Below, in pieces: positions 27,647 through 36,700 of a stretch of 64,000 bases of DNA. The DNA is taken from the NCBI RefSeq assembly GCF_014518425.1, contig NZ_JACVCU010000002.1:124001-188000 (forward strand), in the 5' to 3' direction. The DNA is from Terrabacter sp. MAHUQ-38 (GTDB lineage: Bacteria > Actinomycetota > Actinomycetes > Actinomycetales > Dermatophilaceae). Position 1 is the first letter of the stretch. Every line of letters begins with the position of its first letter. The position numbers and the translations under genes are program-made. Under the pieces are notes generated by a model, which saw only the letters and a program-made list of their open reading frames with translations, did not search any database and was not told where the DNA came from.

Positions 27647-28108
27647 CTACGTCGCCGAGGCGGGCGGTTCTTTCAGCGAGGCGATGCACGTCGTGAGCAG
27701 GCGCCGCATCTGATCCTGTTCGTTGGCATCCAGATTGGTCAGCATGGCTTGCTCGACGCGGCGAACCGCGGCGCTGGCCATCTCGAGCTGGTGGCGTCCA
27801 CGGTCGGTCAGCTCGGTCGGCAGGGCCCTGCCCACGGGTGCCCGCGCTGGGCGGATGACGAGTCCCTGACGTTCGAGGGCCTGCAGGAGCACATTCATGG
27901 ACTGCCGGGTGACGAAGGCGCCGCGAGCAAGCTCGGAGTTCGACAGACCGGGTCGCTGGGCGAGCAGCTCCAGGCAGGAGTAGTGGGTGATCGTCATGCC
28001 AAGCGGACTCAGCACGGCCTCCAGGGCGGAGTGCAGAGCGCTCGCGGCCGCCTTCAGCATGTACCCGAGCGATGTGTCCAGCTCGATTCCCGGCTCGCTT
28101 TGACTCAT
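27647..28108 (-). CDS. MarR-family transcriptional regulator
   Basis: A 153-residue winged-helix regulator. The helix-turn-helix segment is LSNSELARGAFVTRQSMNVL (residues about 67-86), followed by the beta-wing with VIRPARAPVGRALPTELTDR. MarR proteins are dimers that leave DNA when they bind small phenolic or oxidant ligands. Two palindromes lie at and just upstream of its own start, between it and the VOC gene, so it very likely represses itself and that gene. Confidence 0.9.
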   Translation of the reverse strand: MSQSEPGIELDTSLGYMLKAAASALHSALEAVLSPLGMTITHYSCLELLAQRPGLSNSELARGAFVTRQSMNVLLQALERQGLVIRPARAPVGRALPTELTDRGRHQLEMASAAVRRVEQAMLTNLDANEQDQMRRLLTTCIASLKEPPASAT

Positions 28109-28151
28109 GTCAGGAGTCTGACATACATTTTCTCATGTCAGACTCCTGACA
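28108..28151. promoter_or_regulatory. Twin MarR-type operators
   Basis: TGTCAGGAGTCTGACA (28108-28123) and TGTCAGACTCCTGACA (28136-28151) share the form TGTCAG-N4-CTGACA and are exact reverse complements of each other. Their centres are 28 bp apart. The first overlaps the MarR start codon and the second lies about 25 bp before the VOC start, so both genes can be controlled together. Confidence 0.85.
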
Positions 28152-28174
28152 TACCCATGAGGAGGTTAAGAATC

Positions 28175-28543
28175 GTGGCCGTAACTGGACCCGACTTCAT
28201 TTCACTGCAGGTGCGCGACCTGGAGCGCTCGGCCGTCTTCTACGAGCAGCATTTGGGGCTGAAGCGCTCCGAGGCAGGGCCGCCGCACGCCGTCGTGTTC
28301 GACACGAAGCCCATCGCGTTCGCTGTCCGCGACGTCGTCGCGGAGATCGACCTGGACGCGATCGCGCAGCCGGGCCAGGGGATGGCGCTGTGGCTGCACG
28401 CCCCCGACGCGCAGGGCATCCACGACGCCCTCGCCGCCGCCGGCACGACGATCGTCTCAGCACCTGTCGACGGGCCATTCGGCCGCACCTTCACGTTCGC
28501 GGACCCCGACGGCTACCAGGTGACCGTCCACGACCGCGCCTGA
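28175..28543 (+). CDS. VOC-family (glyoxalase-like) protein
   Basis: A 122-residue vicinal-oxygen-chelate fold with the two beta-alpha-beta-beta-beta halves. The first begins DFISLQVRDLERSAVFYEQ and contains GLKRSEAGPPHAVVFDT; the second holds GIHDALAAAGTTIVSAPVD and ends FTFADPDGYQVTV. Likely a lyase, dioxygenase or drug-binding protein. GTG 28175 is chosen because an aggaggtt ribosome site precedes it. It is divergent from the MarR gene and shares its operators. Confidence 0.85.
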   Translation: MAVTGPDFISLQVRDLERSAVFYEQHLGLKRSEAGPPHAVVFDTKPIAFAVRDVVAEIDLDAIAQPGQGMALWLHAPDAQGIHDALAAAGTTIVSAPVDGPFGRTFTFADPDGYQVTVHDRA

Positions 28544-29339
28544 GCAGGACGGGCTGGTCTGCGGCGCGGCAGGCGCCCTGAGCGGGCTTCTCGCACCCGC
28601 AGGCCAGCCACCCAAGGAACCGCCTTGCCGTCCGGAGATCGTGTGTGCGGCCCAGGCCGTACGACGTCAAGGTGCTCACGCACGATCAGCGGACTTCGCG
28701 TTCGCGGTTCAGTGCAGCGACGGTTGCAGCGGGGCCGACCGCGCCGGCTTGACGTTGCGGAGGCGATCACCAGTCGCGGACCAGCGTGGGGGCGAGCCCG
28801 ACGAAAGTGGATGGGTCGGCCGGTACGCCGGGGATCGCCGCGGGGCGACGCCTTGCTGCTGCCCATGGCGCCCCAGGCCCCTGACCTGCGGAAACGCCTA
28901 GTTGGCCGAGTTGGTCGCGCTGCCTGCAGATGGCGATTCTCGAACCTCTTGCGGACTTTTCGCGGACTGAGGGGCCGCAGCCGCTCAACAGAACATCGTC
29001 CACTCGAAGGGCACTCGGATCAGGTCTCAGACCACATCTGGCAGCGCCCAGGGCCGCCGCATGGGGCACGGCCCCGGTCGACCTGGTTCTGGCCTCCGTC
29101 CCTGGGGCAGCTGAGCGCCGAGGCCTGGGCACTCCCCCGTCCCCAGTACTTCACCCGAGCCGGGCAGCTCGCCTGCGATGGCCGTGGTCCGGCGCCAGAC
29201 AGGACGTCCCGCGGTCGGGGCCAGGCCGATCACGGTGTGACGCCTAGGAGTGGCGTCGGCTCCCCACTCGAGGTCCCCGTCGTTGCCGGAAACCGCGCCG
29301 CCGCCGGACCCATCGGGGGCCGCGGTCCTGACTCCCGAA
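28544..29339. other. Long stretch without a recognised gene
   Basis: About 800 bp between the VOC gene and the narK terminator. Several overlapping frames are open on both strands, as expected at this GC content, but none has a convincing start, composition or motif. I see no repeats or clear IS fragments. Confidence 0.4.
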
Positions 29340-29362
29340 CCACGAGCAGACCCCGCTCGTGG
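29340..29362 (-). terminator. Terminator of the nar operon
   Basis: An 8-bp perfect stem, CCACGAGC / GCTCGTGG, with a 7-nt loop, located 35 bp beyond the narK stop on the minus strand. Confidence 0.55.
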
Positions 29363-29396
29363 ATCTCCAGGTGCCTGCACGCCCCTGTACCGTCGG

Positions 29397-30623
29397 TCAG
29401 CGTTGCTGCAGCGTCGCCCTTCTCGGCGCCGCGGTCCTGATGCCCACGTAGGTGAACAGGAGAGCACCCAGTGCCACCAGGCACAGCAGCGCGAGGCCGA
29501 ACCCGTAGCCGGGGAACACCTTGCCGAAGGTGGCCCCCATGACCAGCGGCGGGAAGTAGCCCCCGAGACCACCTGCAGCGCCGACGAGGCCAGTGACCGA
29601 CCCGACGCGCTCGGCCGGAGCCTGCAATGCCACCCAGGCGAACACGCCACCGGTGCCGAGGCCGAGGAAGAACGCGATCGCGACGAAGGACACCCCCGCC
29701 GGCACCTCCAGCGGAGGGCGGAACGCCAGCACGAGGGCCAGGACGGCGGTGCCGGCGAGTGAGATGCCGACGACCGTCCGTGGCCCGAGGCGGTCCGAGA
29801 GCATGCCGCCGACCGGACGCGCGACCACGGCTGCGATGGCGAATCCGGCGGTGCGGGTGCCGGCAGCGGTGAGGTCGAACGAGTAGACGTCCTTGAGGAA
29901 CGTCGGCAGGTAGGTCGAGAAGGCCACGAACCCGCCGAACGCGACGGCGTACAGGAACGACATCTGCCAGGTGACCGGCAGGCGCAGGGCCGCCGCGAGC
30001 TTCGGGACCACCGGATCCGTGTTCGGCTTCCATACCGGCGAGTTGCGCATCGCCAACCAGCACAGGGCCGCGGTCGCGACGAGCGCGAGGGCCATGATGA
30101 CGTGGGTGGTCGTGTAGCCGAACCACGTCACGAAGCGTGGGGTCAGGAACGCGGAGAGCGCGGTGCCGCCCATGCCGGCGCCGAAGACACCCGTGGCGAA
30201 GCCGCGACGGTCGGCCTCGAACCACGAGTTCACGAAGGGGATGCCGACCGCGAAGGTCGTGCCGGCGATCCCGAGGAAGAAGCCGAACAGCAGCATGAGC
30301 GGGAACGACCTTGCATTGCCGGCCAGCGCCACGAGCAGCACGAACGGCACGGTGATGAGCGTCAGCGCCGGGAACATGACCCTGCCTCCGTGACGGTCGG
30401 TCAACGCCCCGACGGGGATGCGTCCCACCGATCCGACGAGCACCGGCGTCGCCACGAGCAGGGCCTTCTGGGTGCCGGACAGCTGCATGGCGTCGGTGTA
30501 CCGCACCGCCAAGGGGCCGACGAGGTTCCACGCCCAGAACGTCACGGCGAAGGCGAAGGTGGCCAGGGCGAGGTTCTTGGTCCGGTCACGGGGGTCGATC
30601 ACGGCAGGGGCGGTGGCGCTCAT
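29397..30623 (-). CDS. narK: Nitrate/nitrite transporter NarK
   Basis: A 408-residue major facilitator with 12 predicted TM helices. The two nitrate-signature glycine motifs are seen: VFGAGMGGTALSAF near residue 145 and GLVGAAGGLGGYFPP near residue 340. The MFS loop motif is GALTDRHGGRVMF. It would import nitrate, export nitrite, or exchange them for NarGHI. It follows narI with a 28-bp gap and belongs to the same operon. In M. tuberculosis narK2 belongs to the DosR regulon (family knowledge). Confidence 0.93.
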   Translation of the reverse strand: MSATAPAVIDPRDRTKNLALATFAFAVTFWAWNLVGPLAVRYTDAMQLSGTQKALLVATPVLVGSVGRIPVGALTDRHGGRVMFPALTLITVPFVLLVALAGNARSFPLMLLFGFFLGIAGTTFAVGIPFVNSWFEADRRGFATGVFGAGMGGTALSAFLTPRFVTWFGYTTTHVIMALALVATAALCWLAMRNSPVWKPNTDPVVPKLAAALRLPVTWQMSFLYAVAFGGFVAFSTYLPTFLKDVYSFDLTAAGTRTAGFAIAAVVARPVGGMLSDRLGPRTVVGISLAGTAVLALVLAFRPPLEVPAGVSFVAIAFFLGLGTGGVFAWVALQAPAERVGSVTGLVGAAGGLGGYFPPLVMGATFGKVFPGYGFGLALLCLVALGALLFTYVGIRTAAPRRATLQQR

Positions 30624-30651
30624 CTGTTCCCCTCGGTTCTCTCGTCGGTCG

Positions 30652-31401
30652 TCACGGGCGTCGTTCGCGGTCGGACGTGCCCACGCTGGACCAGCCGGGC
30701 CGCGGAGAGCGCGAGCCCTGGCCGCGCTGGTCGCGTGACCGGTACACGATGTACGGACGGAAGAGGTAGTGCAGGGGCGCGGTGAAGGCGTGCACGAGGC
30801 GCGTGAAGGGCCACAGCGCGAACAGGAGCATGCCGACGATGGAGTGGATGTGGAACTGGATCGGGGCGGCTGCCATCGCAGCGTCGTCGGGCCGCAGGAG
30901 GAACACCGAGCGGAACCACGGTGAGACCGTCTCGCGGTAGTTGTGGGCTTCGTGGCCGGCGCCGACGCTGACGAGCGTGGTCCAGAGGCCGAGGAGGATG
31001 GCCGCGACGAGCAGGACGTACATCAGCTTGTCGTTCTTCGTCGTCGCCATGAAGACCGGGCCGGTCGTGCGCCGGCGGTAGACGAGGATGAGGATGCCCA
31101 CGAGGGTGCAGACGCCGGCGATGCCGCCGAAGAGCAGCGCGTTGAAGTGGTAGAGGCCCTCGCCGACGCCGACGGCCTCGGTCCACGACTCGGGGATGAC
31201 GAGCCCACCGACGTGGCCGATGAAGACGAGCAGGATGCCGAAGTGGAAGAGCGGCGAGCCGATGCGCAGCAGCCGCGACTCGTAGAGCTGCGACGAGCGC
31301 GTCGTCCACCCGAACTTGTCGTAGCGGTAGCGCCAGATCGTGCCGCCGACGAGGCTCGCGATGCAGAGGTAGGGCAACACGCCCCAGAGGAAGGTGCTCA
31401 C
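30652..31401 (-). CDS. narI: Respiratory nitrate reductase gamma subunit (cytochrome b)
   Basis: A 249-residue membrane subunit with five TM helices. Histidines suited to the two b-haems are in SPLFHFGILLVFIGHVGG (TM2) and FHIHSIVGMLLFALWPFTRL (TM5). It oxidises menaquinol and passes electrons to NarH. Its ATG overlaps the narJ stop by 4 bp. The C-terminus after PYIVYRSR is charged and extends past the usual end. Confidence 0.95.
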   Translation of the reverse strand: MSTFLWGVLPYLCIASLVGGTIWRYRYDKFGWTTRSSQLYESRLLRIGSPLFHFGILLVFIGHVGGLVIPESWTEAVGVGEGLYHFNALLFGGIAGVCTLVGILILVYRRRTTGPVFMATTKNDKLMYVLLVAAILLGLWTTLVSVGAGHEAHNYRETVSPWFRSVFLLRPDDAAMAAAPIQFHIHSIVGMLLFALWPFTRLVHAFTAPLHYLFRPYIVYRSRDQRGQGSRSPRPGWSSVGTSDRERRP

Positions 31402-32087
31402 GAGCGCACTCCTGTCGACGAGGTGGGGACCGGTTGCAGCGGGAGGAGTCGCGGGTCGTACGGGTCGAGACCGACCGCCTCGGTCGGCTGCGGCCCAGCC
31501 ATCCCGACCATGGCCATGACAGCCGCGCGGTCGGTCGGCGACTCACCCGGCAGCGTGGCGCACACGGCAACTGCCGCCGCGGCATACGGACTCTGCTTCT
31601 CCTGCAAAGCGATTCGCAGCAGCTCGAGGCTGGCACGGTAGCCCTGCAGCAGCTCCGACCCGGCTGCCGCATCGGCGCACGCCGCGAACTCCAGGACCAT
31701 GGGCAGGTAGTCGGGCAGCTCGCCGTGCGTGTCGACGACGAACCCGCTGCGCCGGTACGCCGTCTTGAACCGTCCCAGCACCTCGCCGCGTCGGCGCGTG
31801 TCACCGTCCGTCCAGTAGGACAGGTAGAGCGCGTGCTTGCGACTGAGGTCGAAGGTGTCGACGTACGCGCGTTGCAGGTCGGGCAGGGGCACGGAACCGA
31901 GGTGGTCGACGAGCGGGAACAGCTCCCGCGCACCTGGCGAGTCCCCTTGCTCCGCAAGGGCATCGAGCATCGTCGAGAGGGACCCGACGAGCTCGTCACG
32001 CGGGTAGTCGAGGCAGCGGGCCGCCACGAGGTGCACGACGCGGTGGTCGCTGGGGCGGCGGTCGGCCCGGCGTCGCAGCCCCATCAT
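31398..32087 (-). CDS. narJ: Nitrate reductase assembly chaperone
   Basis: A 229-residue TorD/NarJ-type chaperone needed to insert the molybdenum cofactor and Fe-S cluster into NarG. Typical segments are AARCLDYPRDELVGSLSTML, AYVDTFDLSRKHALYLSYWT and RRRGEVLGRFKTAYRRSGF followed by ELPDYLPMVLEF. Its start overlaps the narH stop by 4 bp and its end overlaps narI by 4 bp. It is not part of the final enzyme. Confidence 0.95.
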   Translation of the reverse strand: MMGLRRRADRRPSDHRVVHLVAARCLDYPRDELVGSLSTMLDALAEQGDSPGARELFPLVDHLGSVPLPDLQRAYVDTFDLSRKHALYLSYWTDGDTRRRGEVLGRFKTAYRRSGFVVDTHGELPDYLPMVLEFAACADAAAGSELLQGYRASLELLRIALQEKQSPYAAAAVAVCATLPGESPTDRAAVMAMVGMAGPQPTEAVGLDPYDPRLLPLQPVPTSSTGVRS

Positions 32088-33790
32088 CGCTGCTCCTCCG
32101 CGGTGGTCGCCTCTCGCGGGGTGTCGGGGAAGAGCCCGTCGGGGGCGCCGTTGCCGTCCCAGTTGAGCAGGTTGACCCTTCCGCGCAGCTCTCCGCTCGC
32201 CGTCGTCGACGTCGGGGAGTCGCTGGTCTGGCGTTGACGCAGCGCGTTGAACGTCTCGACGGCTACGGGCGCGGGACGCCCGCTCGCCTCGCCGAACGGG
32301 CCGGACTCGTACATGCCCGGCCCCTCGTCGTAGTCGAGCGAGCAGCCGAGCTCCTCGAGCTCGTGGGCGCGCTCGACGTGGGCGCTCGGGATGACGTAGC
32401 GGTCGGCGTACTTCGCGATGGCCATGAGGCGGTACATCTCGTAGAGCGCCTCCTCGCTCATGCCGACGGCCTCGGGGATCGAGGGGTCGCCGTCTCGCCC
32501 GAGGGAGACGTCGCGCATGTAGGCGCGCATCGCCGCGAGCTTCTGCAGCACGGCGGTGACGATGTCGGTACGGCCCGCGGTGAACAGCTCCGCGAGGTAG
32601 TCGACGGGGATGCGCAGCGCCTCGATCGCACCGAAGAGCACGCCCTGGTCCTCAGCGTCGTGCCCCTGCGACGACAGCACGTCGACGATGGGAGACAGTG
32701 GCGGGACGTACCAGACCATCGGCATCGTGCGGTACTCCGGGTGCAGGGGCAGCGCCACCCGGTACGTCTTCGCGAGCGCGTAGACGGGCGAGCGCCGCGC
32801 GGCGTCCATCCAGTCGTCCGGTATGCCGTCGCGCCGGGCGGCGGCGACGACCTCTGGGTCGTTGGGGTCGAGCAGCAGGTCCAGCTGCGCCTCGTAGAGG
32901 TCACCCTCGTCCGGTGTCGTGGCCGCCTCGGTGACGCGGTCTGCGTCGTAGAGGAAGAGACCGAGGTAGCGCAGCCGGCCGACGCACGTCTCGGAGCACA
33001 CCGTGGGAAGGCCGACCTCGATGCGCGGGTAGCAGAAGGTGCACTTCTCGGCCTTGCCGCTCTTGTGGTTGAAGTAGATCTTCTTGTAGGGGCAGCCGGT
33101 GATGCACTGGCGCCAGCCGCGGCACCGGTCCTGGTCGACGAGGACGATGCCGTCCTCCTCGCGCTTGTAGATGGCGCCGGACGGGCACGACGCCATGCAC
33201 GAGGGGTTGAGGCAGTGCTCGCAGATGCGCGGCAGGTAGAACATGAAGGTCTGCTCGAGCTCGAACCGGACCTTGTCCTCGGATGCGCGACGCACCTTCT
33301 CGTTCAGCGTGGCAACGATCGGGTCGAGGTGGCCCATCTCGCTGGAACCGCCGAGGTTGTCGTCCCAGTTGGCCGACCACGTGATCTTGGTGTTGTCGCC
33401 GGTGATCAGCGACTTGGGTCGCGCGACCGGGAAGTCGTCGCCGAGGGGCGCCTCCACGAGCGTCTGGTAGTCGTAGGTCCACGGCTCGTAGTAGTCGGCG
33501 AGCTTGGGCTGCACGGGGCTGGCGAAGATGCCGAGCAGCTTCTGCACCCGTCCGCCGGCCTTGAGCTTGAGGTTGCCGCGGTGGGTCAGCTCCCAGCCGC
33601 CCTTCCACGTCTCCTGGTCCTCGTAACGGCGCGGGTAGCCCTGTCCCGGACGGGTCTCCACGTTGTTGAACCAGACGTACTCGGTGCCGGCGCGGTTGGT
33701 CCATGCCTGCTTGCACGTGACCGAGCACGTGTGGCAGCCGATGCACTTGTCGAGGTTCATGACCATGCCCATCTGGGCCATGACACGCAT
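32084..33790 (-). CDS. narH: Respiratory nitrate reductase beta subunit (Fe-S)
   Basis: A 568-residue electron-transfer subunit with four cysteine groups. They are CIGCHTCSVTC at residues 16-26, CEHCLNPSCMASC, CRGWRQCITGC and the pair CTFC/CSETC. In the third group a Trp stands where a Cys would be, which gives the known [3Fe-4S] cluster among three [4Fe-4S]. ATG 33790 overlaps the narG stop (TGATG); upstream frame is a shadow of narG. Confidence 0.96.
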   Translation of the reverse strand: MRVMAQMGMVMNLDKCIGCHTCSVTCKQAWTNRAGTEYVWFNNVETRPGQGYPRRYEDQETWKGGWELTHRGNLKLKAGGRVQKLLGIFASPVQPKLADYYEPWTYDYQTLVEAPLGDDFPVARPKSLITGDNTKITWSANWDDNLGGSSEMGHLDPIVATLNEKVRRASEDKVRFELEQTFMFYLPRICEHCLNPSCMASCPSGAIYKREEDGIVLVDQDRCRGWRQCITGCPYKKIYFNHKSGKAEKCTFCYPRIEVGLPTVCSETCVGRLRYLGLFLYDADRVTEAATTPDEGDLYEAQLDLLLDPNDPEVVAAARRDGIPDDWMDAARRSPVYALAKTYRVALPLHPEYRTMPMVWYVPPLSPIVDVLSSQGHDAEDQGVLFGAIEALRIPVDYLAELFTAGRTDIVTAVLQKLAAMRAYMRDVSLGRDGDPSIPEAVGMSEEALYEMYRLMAIAKYADRYVIPSAHVERAHELEELGCSLDYDEGPGMYESGPFGEASGRPAPVAVETFNALRQRQTSDSPTSTTASGELRGRVNLLNWDGNGAPDGLFPDTPREATTAEEQR

Positions 33791-36700
33791 CAGTACGTCA
33801 CCTCCTGCGAGCGCTTGCGCACCGTCGAGACCATGTCGCGCTGGTTGCCCGTCGGGCCCAGGTAGTTGAACGTGTAGGACAGCTGCGCGTACCCGCCGAT
33901 GAGGTGGGTCGGCTTGACGAGGAGGCGGGTCACCGAGTTGTGGATGCCTCCGCGCCGGCCGGTCGCCTCGGACTTGGGGACGTCGATGGTGCGCTCCTGC
34001 GCGTGGTACACGTAGACGACGCCCTCCGGCATGCGGTGGCTGACGATGGCCCGGGCGACGAGCACGCCGTTGGCGTTGGTGCACTCGACCCAGTCGTTGT
34101 CGTGCACGTCGATGGACTCCGCGTCCTGCGGGCTCATCCAGACGGTCGGCCCGCCTCGTGAGAGCGAGAGCATGAGCAGGTTGTCCTGGTACTCCGAGTG
34201 GATCGACCACTTGGAGTGCGGCGTGAGGTAGCGGACGGTCACCTGCTTGGCCCCGTCGGCGCCGAGACGAGGTTCGCCGAAGAGGCGGTGCATGTCGAGC
34301 GGTGGTCGGTAGATCGGCAGCGCCTCACCGACGTCCTGCATCCAGTCGTGGTCGAGGTAGAAGTGCATGCGCCCCGTCAGCGTGTGGAACGGCTTGAGCC
34401 GCTCGATGTTGACGGTGAAGGGGGCGTAGCGCCGACCGCCGGTCTCCGAGCCCGACCACTCGGGTGAGGTGATGACCGGGACGGGCTGGACCTGCGTGTC
34501 GGCGAAGGAGATCCGCTTCTCCTCCGCACCCTCGGCGAGGTCGACCAGCTTCTTGCCGACCCGCTCTTCGAGGGTCCTGAAGCCCTGCACGGCGAGGTGG
34601 CCGTTCGTCGTGCCGGAGAAGGAGAGGATGGCCTCGGCCATCTTCGAGTCGGTGTCGATCGCGGGCCGGCCGTCACCTGCGCCGCCGAGCATGACGCCGT
34701 TCCTGGCCGCGAGCCGAGCCGTCTCCTCCTCGACTCGGTACGTGACGTTCTTGACGGTGAAGCCGAGCGAGTCGGCGAGCGGGCCCACGGTAGCGAGCTT
34801 CTCGGCGATCGCGGTGTAGTCGCGTTCGACGACCTGGAAGACCGGCATCGACTGCCCGGGCGCGCCCGGCGCGCCGCTCGTTCGCCAGTCGACGACTCGA
34901 CCACCCGGCTGGGCGGTCTCGCCAGGCGTGTCGTGCATGAGAGGCACGCTGACGAGGTCCTTGACGACGCCGAGGTGGGTCTTCGACAGGTCCGAGAACC
35001 TTTGGGCCAGAAGGTGGAACAGCTCGAAGTCGCTCTTGGCCTCCCACGGCGGGTCGATGGCCGGGGTGAACGCGTGCACGAAGGGATGCATGTCGGTGGA
35101 GCTGAGGTCGTGCTTCTCGTACCACGTGGCCGCCGGCAGGACGATGTCCGACAGCAGGGTCGTCGACGTCATGCGGAAGTCGGCCGAGAGCAGCAGGTCG
35201 AGCTTGCCCTCGGGCGCCTCGTCGTGCCACCTGACGTCGGACGGCCTTGGAGCCTCTGGGTTCTCGCTGCCCATGACGTTGGAGTGGGTGCCCAGCAGGT
35301 GCTTGAGGAAGTACTCGTTGCCCTTGGCCGACGAACCCATGAGGTTGCTGCGCCAGAGCACGAGCGTGCGGGGCCAGTTCTCCGGTGCGTCGACGTCCTC
35401 GATGGAGGCCGTGAGCGTGCCGTCGTGGAGCGCACCGGCGACGTATGCCGCCGGGCTGGCAGCGGTGCCAGCCTCGACGGCGGCCTCGGCGTCCTGCGCC
35501 ACGTGGAGCGGGTTCGTGCCGAACTGCGGGTAGAACGGCATCCAGCCCATCCGTGCGGACTGGGCGATGGTGTCGGCCGTGTGCTTGCCCGCGAGGTGCC
35601 CCTTGGCGAGGGGTGAGCTGAGCGAGCCGGCGGAGTAGCCGTCGTTGCGCCACTGGTCGGTGTGCATGTACCAGTACGCCGTGCCGATCATGGTGCGCGG
35701 CGGCCGGCTCCAGTCGAGCGCGTTGGCGAGCGAGATCCAGCCGGTGATGGGACGGCACTTCTCCTGGCCGACGTAGTGCGCCCAGCCACCGCCGTTGCGG
35801 CCCATGCAGCCGGTGAGCACGAGCAGGGACAGGATCGACCGGTAGGTGGCGTCGCCATGGAACCACTGGCAGATGCCGGCGCCCATGATGACCATCGAGC
35901 GGCCTTGCGACTGTTCGGCATTCGTCGCGAACTCGCGCGCGACCCGGATGCACTGCTCGGCCGGCACGCCGGTGACCTCGGCCTGCCAGGCCGGCGTGTA
36001 GGGCGTCGAGACGTCGTCGTAGCCGCTCGCCCACTCCCCCGGCAGACCGTCCCGCGGGACGCCGTACTGGGCGAGCATGAGGTCGAAGACCGTGGTCACG
36101 AGGTGCCCGCCGATCCGCCGTGCGGGCACGCCGCGGCGCAGCACCGAGCCGGAGCCGTCCGGCTCGACGAAGGCGGGCAGCAGCACCTCGACAGCGGTCG
36201 AGTCGGCGCCAGCCATCGTCAGGGCGGGGGTGACCCCGTCGAGGTCGAGGTTCCAGCGGCCCTTGCCGGAGTCGGCGTAGCGGAAGCCCATCGACCCGTT
36301 CGGCACGACCGGCTGACCCGTGGCTTCGTCGAGCAGCACCGTCTTCCAGGCGTCCTCGTCGGGTACGTGCGCGCCGTCGGCGGCCAGATCAGCAGCGGTG
36401 AGGAACTTGCCCGGCACGACGGCTCCGTCGCCGCTCTCAGCCGGCGCGGCGGCATACGCCCCCTCGGCGGGGTCGAGGCGCACGAGGAAGGGCAGGTCGG
36501 TGTACGTCCTGACGTAGTCGACGAAGAACGGGACCTCGCGCTCGACGAAGAACTCCTTGAGCAGCACGTGCCCCATCGCCATCGCGAGGGCCGCGTCGGT
36601 TCCGGCCTGCGCCGGCATCCACTCGTCGGCGAACTTCGTGTTGTCGGCGTAGTCGGGGCTGACCGTGACCACCTTCGTGCCGCGGTAGCGGACCTCGGCC

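Noticed and set aside
28625-29440. Open frames between the VOC gene and narK
   Set aside because: Arg/Pro/Gly-rich translations with no motif, on both strands; typical of non-coding high-GC DNA.
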